DNA of 15,752 nt from Flavobacteriaceae bacterium (lineage in GTDB: Bacteria; Bacteroidota; Bacteroidia; Flavobacteriales; Flavobacteriaceae), in NCBI GenBank assembly GCA_016763715.1, contig JAESTG010000381.1, positions 1-15,752 of the forward strand, written 5' to 3'. Below the pieces are notes generated by a model. That model was not told the DNA's origin. It ran no database searches and worked only from the letters and a program-made list of their open reading frames with translations. Below, piece after piece: positions 13,470 through 15,752 of the stretch. The first letter of the stretch is position 1. Each line of letters starts with the position of its first letter. The position numbers were made by a program, and so were the translations under genes.

Positions 13470-14981
13470 ATGAGTTTAAGCGAATTAAAAACAAGTTTTG
13501 TAAACAAACGAATTCAGCAATTAGAGGTTTCAGAAATGGGCTTGATAACCTCTAGCGATAATGTCATTTTCCATATCGCAAAAGACACACAACTGTCAAC
13601 ACTACATCCGTTTCTGGAAGCAACCCAATATTTGCTTCCTTCAATAACACAAAACATCAATTTTCCATGTGTGAATCTAGAAATTGATTCCATAAAAAAA
13701 ATTGTGGATGTTGAAATCATTCGTAAAAAAGAGCAACTCTATATCCTTCTTTTCGATTTTACTGAACATTACGAGGCTTCCCACCCGCTAGTGCAAGAGA
13801 AAAATGAAAACTCTATCGCTAAGAATAAACTTGATTTCGAAAAACGTTTGCTACTAGCTAAGGCCGAATTTAAGAACAGCTTTTTATCCAACCTCAATCA
13901 CGAAATACGAAATCCGCTAAATAATATGCTGGGTTTTATAGATCTTCTGGCAGAAACCAAGCTTAATTACGACCAATACGAAACCATTAAAATTATTCGT
14001 AAAACCGGGACTCACATCAAAATGTTGATGGAAGATATGCTGGATATTTCTAAAATTGAAAGAGGGATCTTTACAGTTAAGGACGTTAATTTCTATCTAA
14101 CTTCTATCATCTCTAGCTTGCAACAACACTTCAGCTTAAAATACAATTCCAAAAATGTGGGACTTGTTGTCGATATTGTCGGGAAAGTACCTAAAACACT
14201 TGTTGGGGATCCTGTTCGACTCAACCAAATCTTATTTAATTTATTGGAAAATGCCTTCAGAAATACAAAAGAAGGCTCCGTCACTTTGAAAGTTTATTCG
14301 GAAGATACTTCAGAAAAAAGAGCTCTGGTTCATTTTGAAATTTCGGATACTGGTGTCGGCATCCCAGAGGAATCTTTGGCTCATGTATTTGACTCCTATT
14401 ACCAATTAAAATTAGATAAAGAAAAACCAATTGGCGAAGGATTGGGGTTGAAAATTGTAAAAGATTTGGTTGGATTACTTGATGGTAAAATCACAGTAAG
14501 TAATAGGGACAAACAAGGTGCCGTCTTTTTGTGCAGTCTTCCATTTGAAAAAAGAAAATCCAAACGAGAGAAGAAAACCATTAAAAAGGGCTCAGGAATT
14601 TATCAAAGCAAGCGCATCCTAATTGTAGAGGACAAACCTGACAATCAAATGTTATTCATGAAAACCTTCCTTAATAATGACAAGGGTTATGTAATTGAAA
14701 TAGCCAGTAATGCGGCACAAGCCTACGATCTTCTTGAAAACAGAAAATATGATTTGGTTATTAGTAAAAACACATTAAGCGATGAGGACGGGGTAACTTT
14801 TATTCAAAAATTACAACAACATTCTAGTAAAAAGATTGCTTCTATTCCCATTCTCGTAGCTAGCGGAAGTACGATGATCTTGGAGCAACAAGAATTTCTT
14901 AATGCAGGTGCTGCTCACTTTTTACCAAAACCTTATACAAAAAAAGAACTCTTCAAGTGTATTGAAAAGCTCATTAGATAA
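13470..14981 (+). CDS. Soluble PAS-like hybrid histidine kinase with non-canonical receiver (partner of GTPase B)
   Basis: This 503-residue cytosolic protein has no membrane segment. Domains in order: PAS-like region shared with the upstream effector (about 20-100), coiled linker (105-135), HisKA with NHEIRNPL (143-150, phospho-acceptor His144), and HATPase_c with N-box LLENAFRN (258-265), G1 DTGVGIP (293-299) and G2 GEGLGLKIV (322-330). These kinase motifs look intact. A receiver-like domain (381-502) has the acidic pair E387/D388 in ILIVEDKPDN, Ser465 in VASGS and Lys487 in LPKPYT. But the phospho-acceptor position, in YDLVISKNTLSDEDG, is Lys433 rather than Asp. The receiver is therefore probably not phosphorylated and may act as an interaction module. 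No separate response regulator lies nearby. Coupling to GTPase B is inferred from the 1-nt spacing and the duplicated arrangement. Confidence 0.9.
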   Translation: MSLSELKTSFVNKRIQQLEVSEMGLITSSDNVIFHIAKDTQLSTLHPFLEATQYLLPSITQNINFPCVNLEIDSIKKIVDVEIIRKKEQLYILLFDFTEHYEASHPLVQEKNENSIAKNKLDFEKRLLLAKAEFKNSFLSNLNHEIRNPLNNMLGFIDLLAETKLNYDQYETIKIIRKTGTHIKMLMEDMLDISKIERGIFTVKDVNFYLTSIISSLQQHFSLKYNSKNVGLVVDIVGKVPKTLVGDPVRLNQILFNLLENAFRNTKEGSVTLKVYSEDTSEKRALVHFEISDTGVGIPEESLAHVFDSYYQLKLDKEKPIGEGLGLKIVKDLVGLLDGKITVSNRDKQGAVFLCSLPFEKRKSKREKKTIKKGSGIYQSKRILIVEDKPDNQMLFMKTFLNNDKGYVIEIASNAAQAYDLLENRKYDLVISKNTLSDEDGVTFIQKLQQHSSKKIASIPILVASGSTMILEQQEFLNAGAAHFLPKPYTKKELFKCIEKLIR

Positions 14982-14993
14982 AGGGAAATAGGT

Positions 14994-15419
14994 TTATTTT
15001 CTATTCAGAAGATAACGATAATCTTCCATATCAAGTCCACCACTATAAATTTGGATCGATCTCTTAATTAACGTCTGCGCATGGTCTTCGGTGTAACCAA
15101 GTCCAATGGCATATCTTTCAATAAGTGTTCGTTCTTCCTCATCAATATCATGGTCTACAAAAATAATTTCAAACAAATCATGCATACGCTCCAATCGCTT
15201 ATCTGCAGAATTTGGAGGATTCAAGGGGAAACTGGATGGAGTTTTTAGAACCTCAGCATACACTTCCTCTGAGACATTCAATTTACGCGCAAAACGTTTA
15301 ATTAGCTTCTCTTCTTCTGGATTTAAGGAACCATCTATGGAAGCCAAATTTACAATAGAAGCAAAGTGACTAAGGTTTCTTGAGTGTTCTCCACTCTTAA
15401 ATAAATCTTTAAATGACAT
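14994..15419 (-). CDS. TerB-like (tellurite resistance TerB family) protein
   Basis: This 141-residue helical protein has the repeated acidic pattern of the TerB fold: LASIDGSLNPEEEKLIKRFA (26-45) and later FVDHDIDEEERTLIERYA (91-108). In TerB-type proteins these Asp/Glu-rich helix starts can bind metal ions. There are no other ter genes (terC, terD, terZ) nearby, so tellurite resistance should not be assumed. Lone TerB-like proteins are common in Bacteroidetes and their role is unknown. It is convergent with the hybrid kinase, with 12 nt between the two stop codons, so a functional link to the GTPase cluster is not implied. A -7 element lies at 15438-15445. Confidence 0.8.
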   Translation of the reverse strand: MSFKDLFKSGEHSRNLSHFASIVNLASIDGSLNPEEEKLIKRFARKLNVSEEVYAEVLKTPSSFPLNPPNSADKRLERMHDLFEIIFVDHDIDEEERTLIERYAIGLGYTEDHAQTLIKRSIQIYSGGLDMEDYRYLLNRK

Positions 15420-15437
15420 AGTTCAAAAATTAGACTA

Positions 15438-15445
15438 CAAATATA
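15438..15445 (-). promoter_or_regulatory. -7 promoter element of the TerB-like gene
   Basis: On the minus strand this reads TATATTTG, a full TAnnTTTG match, ending 18 nt before the start codon at 15419. The -33 region has no clear TTG. Confidence 0.45.
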
Positions 15446-15560
15446 ACCTTTGTTATTATTATTTTCTGGAATATTCTGCCTAAAAATTTGCTGTTTTTTT
15501 ATGATATGACGACCTTGTTTTATTAAAAATAGTACTTTTAAGTTATGTTTTGAATTGCCT

Positions 15561-15752
15561 ATGAATACTTCATTAATATCTACCGATTTATGGACCACTC
15601 AAATTAGAGAGCTAGGTATCCACGACTGGCAAATGTTAACAAAATTTATTCAAAACCTTCCCTACGGAAGAAACCAAAATCGAATTGACTTTTCACTAGT
15701 ACTTTCGGAAAGAAAAGGAAGCTGTAGTAGTAAGCACGCATTCTTGAAGGAA
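15561..15752 (+). CDS. Unidentified protein, 5' part only
   Basis: An open frame begins at ATG 15561 and runs for 64 codons to the window edge without a stop: MNTSLISTDLWTTQIREL, then IHDWQMLTKFIQNLPYGRN, a DFSLVLSERKGSCSSKHAF region, and KE at the edge. There is no signal peptide or membrane segment in the visible part. The GSCSSKHAFLKE ending has a Cys at the start of a helix, which recalls the catalytic-Cys region of transglutaminase/papain-like folds, but this is only a resemblance and I do not recognise the family. It is divergent from the TerB-like gene across a 141-nt gap that also holds the promoter of that gene. Confidence 0.7.
   Translation, partial: MNTSLISTDLWTTQIRELGIHDWQMLTKFIQNLPYGRNQNRIDFSLVLSERKGSCSSKHAFLKE

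Noticed and set aside
10620..14981. Cluster as a phage-defence island or integrated element
   Set aside because: No integrase, transposase, tRNA junction, direct repeats or nuclease effector are present, and codon and base usage look like the neighbouring housekeeping genes; a signalling module fits better.
14994..15419. TerB-like gene as part of a tellurite-resistance operon
   Set aside because: No other ter genes are present in the window and the gene is convergent with its left neighbour.

Overview
The window looks like chromosomal DNA from a marine or environmental member of the Flavobacteriaceae (Bacteroidetes). Base composition is AT-rich, starts lack strong Shine-Dalgarno sequences, several starts are preceded by the Bacteroidetes -7 motif (TAnnTTTG or close variants), and the gene families (OlsF-type acyltransferase fusion, DUF5995, Bacteroidetes-type aspartokinase and class I FBPase) fit this group. 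No rRNA, tRNA, CRISPR array, insertion sequence or prophage was seen.

Layout. (1) Positions 1-3493, plus strand, hold loosely related accessory genes: the end of a DUF1304 membrane protein, a cupin lipoprotein, a DinB-fold protein, an AraC-type regulator and an exported class C beta-lactamase-like protein, closed by a rho-independent terminator. (2) A membrane-anchored GH113-like glycoside hydrolase (3654-5048) meets a minus-strand run tail to tail with a 17-bp overlap. (3) That run (9459 down to 5032) is a probable four-gene operon: SAT-like GNAT acetyltransferase, aspartokinase, a two-domain OlsF-like aminolipid acyltransferase and a DUF5995 protein. (4) Divergent from it is fbp (gluconeogenesis), which ends in a clear terminator. 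(5) Positions 10620-14981 hold six tightly packed plus-strand genes. (6) A TerB-like gene follows in convergent orientation, then the 5' end of an unidentified gene running off the window.

The most interesting region is 10620-14981. It encodes a small coiled-coil protein, a helical protein with a putative longin/roadblock-like domain, and two successive pairs of Rab-like small GTPase plus PAS-like effector. The two pairs appear to be a diverged tandem duplication. The second effector continues into a histidine kinase with a C-terminal receiver whose phospho-acceptor Asp is replaced by Lys. The first effector aligns with the second through the region of the phospho-acceptor helices, but has Ser where the kinase has its His and no ATPase domain. 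Both GTPases lack the residue equivalent to Ras Gln61. I infer a GTPase-switched phosphosignalling module, analogous in composition to actinobacterial conservons (kinase + roadblock + GTPase) or to MglA/MglB circuits but built differently. I do not know of a description of it.

All family assignments are from reading motifs by eye; no database search was run.
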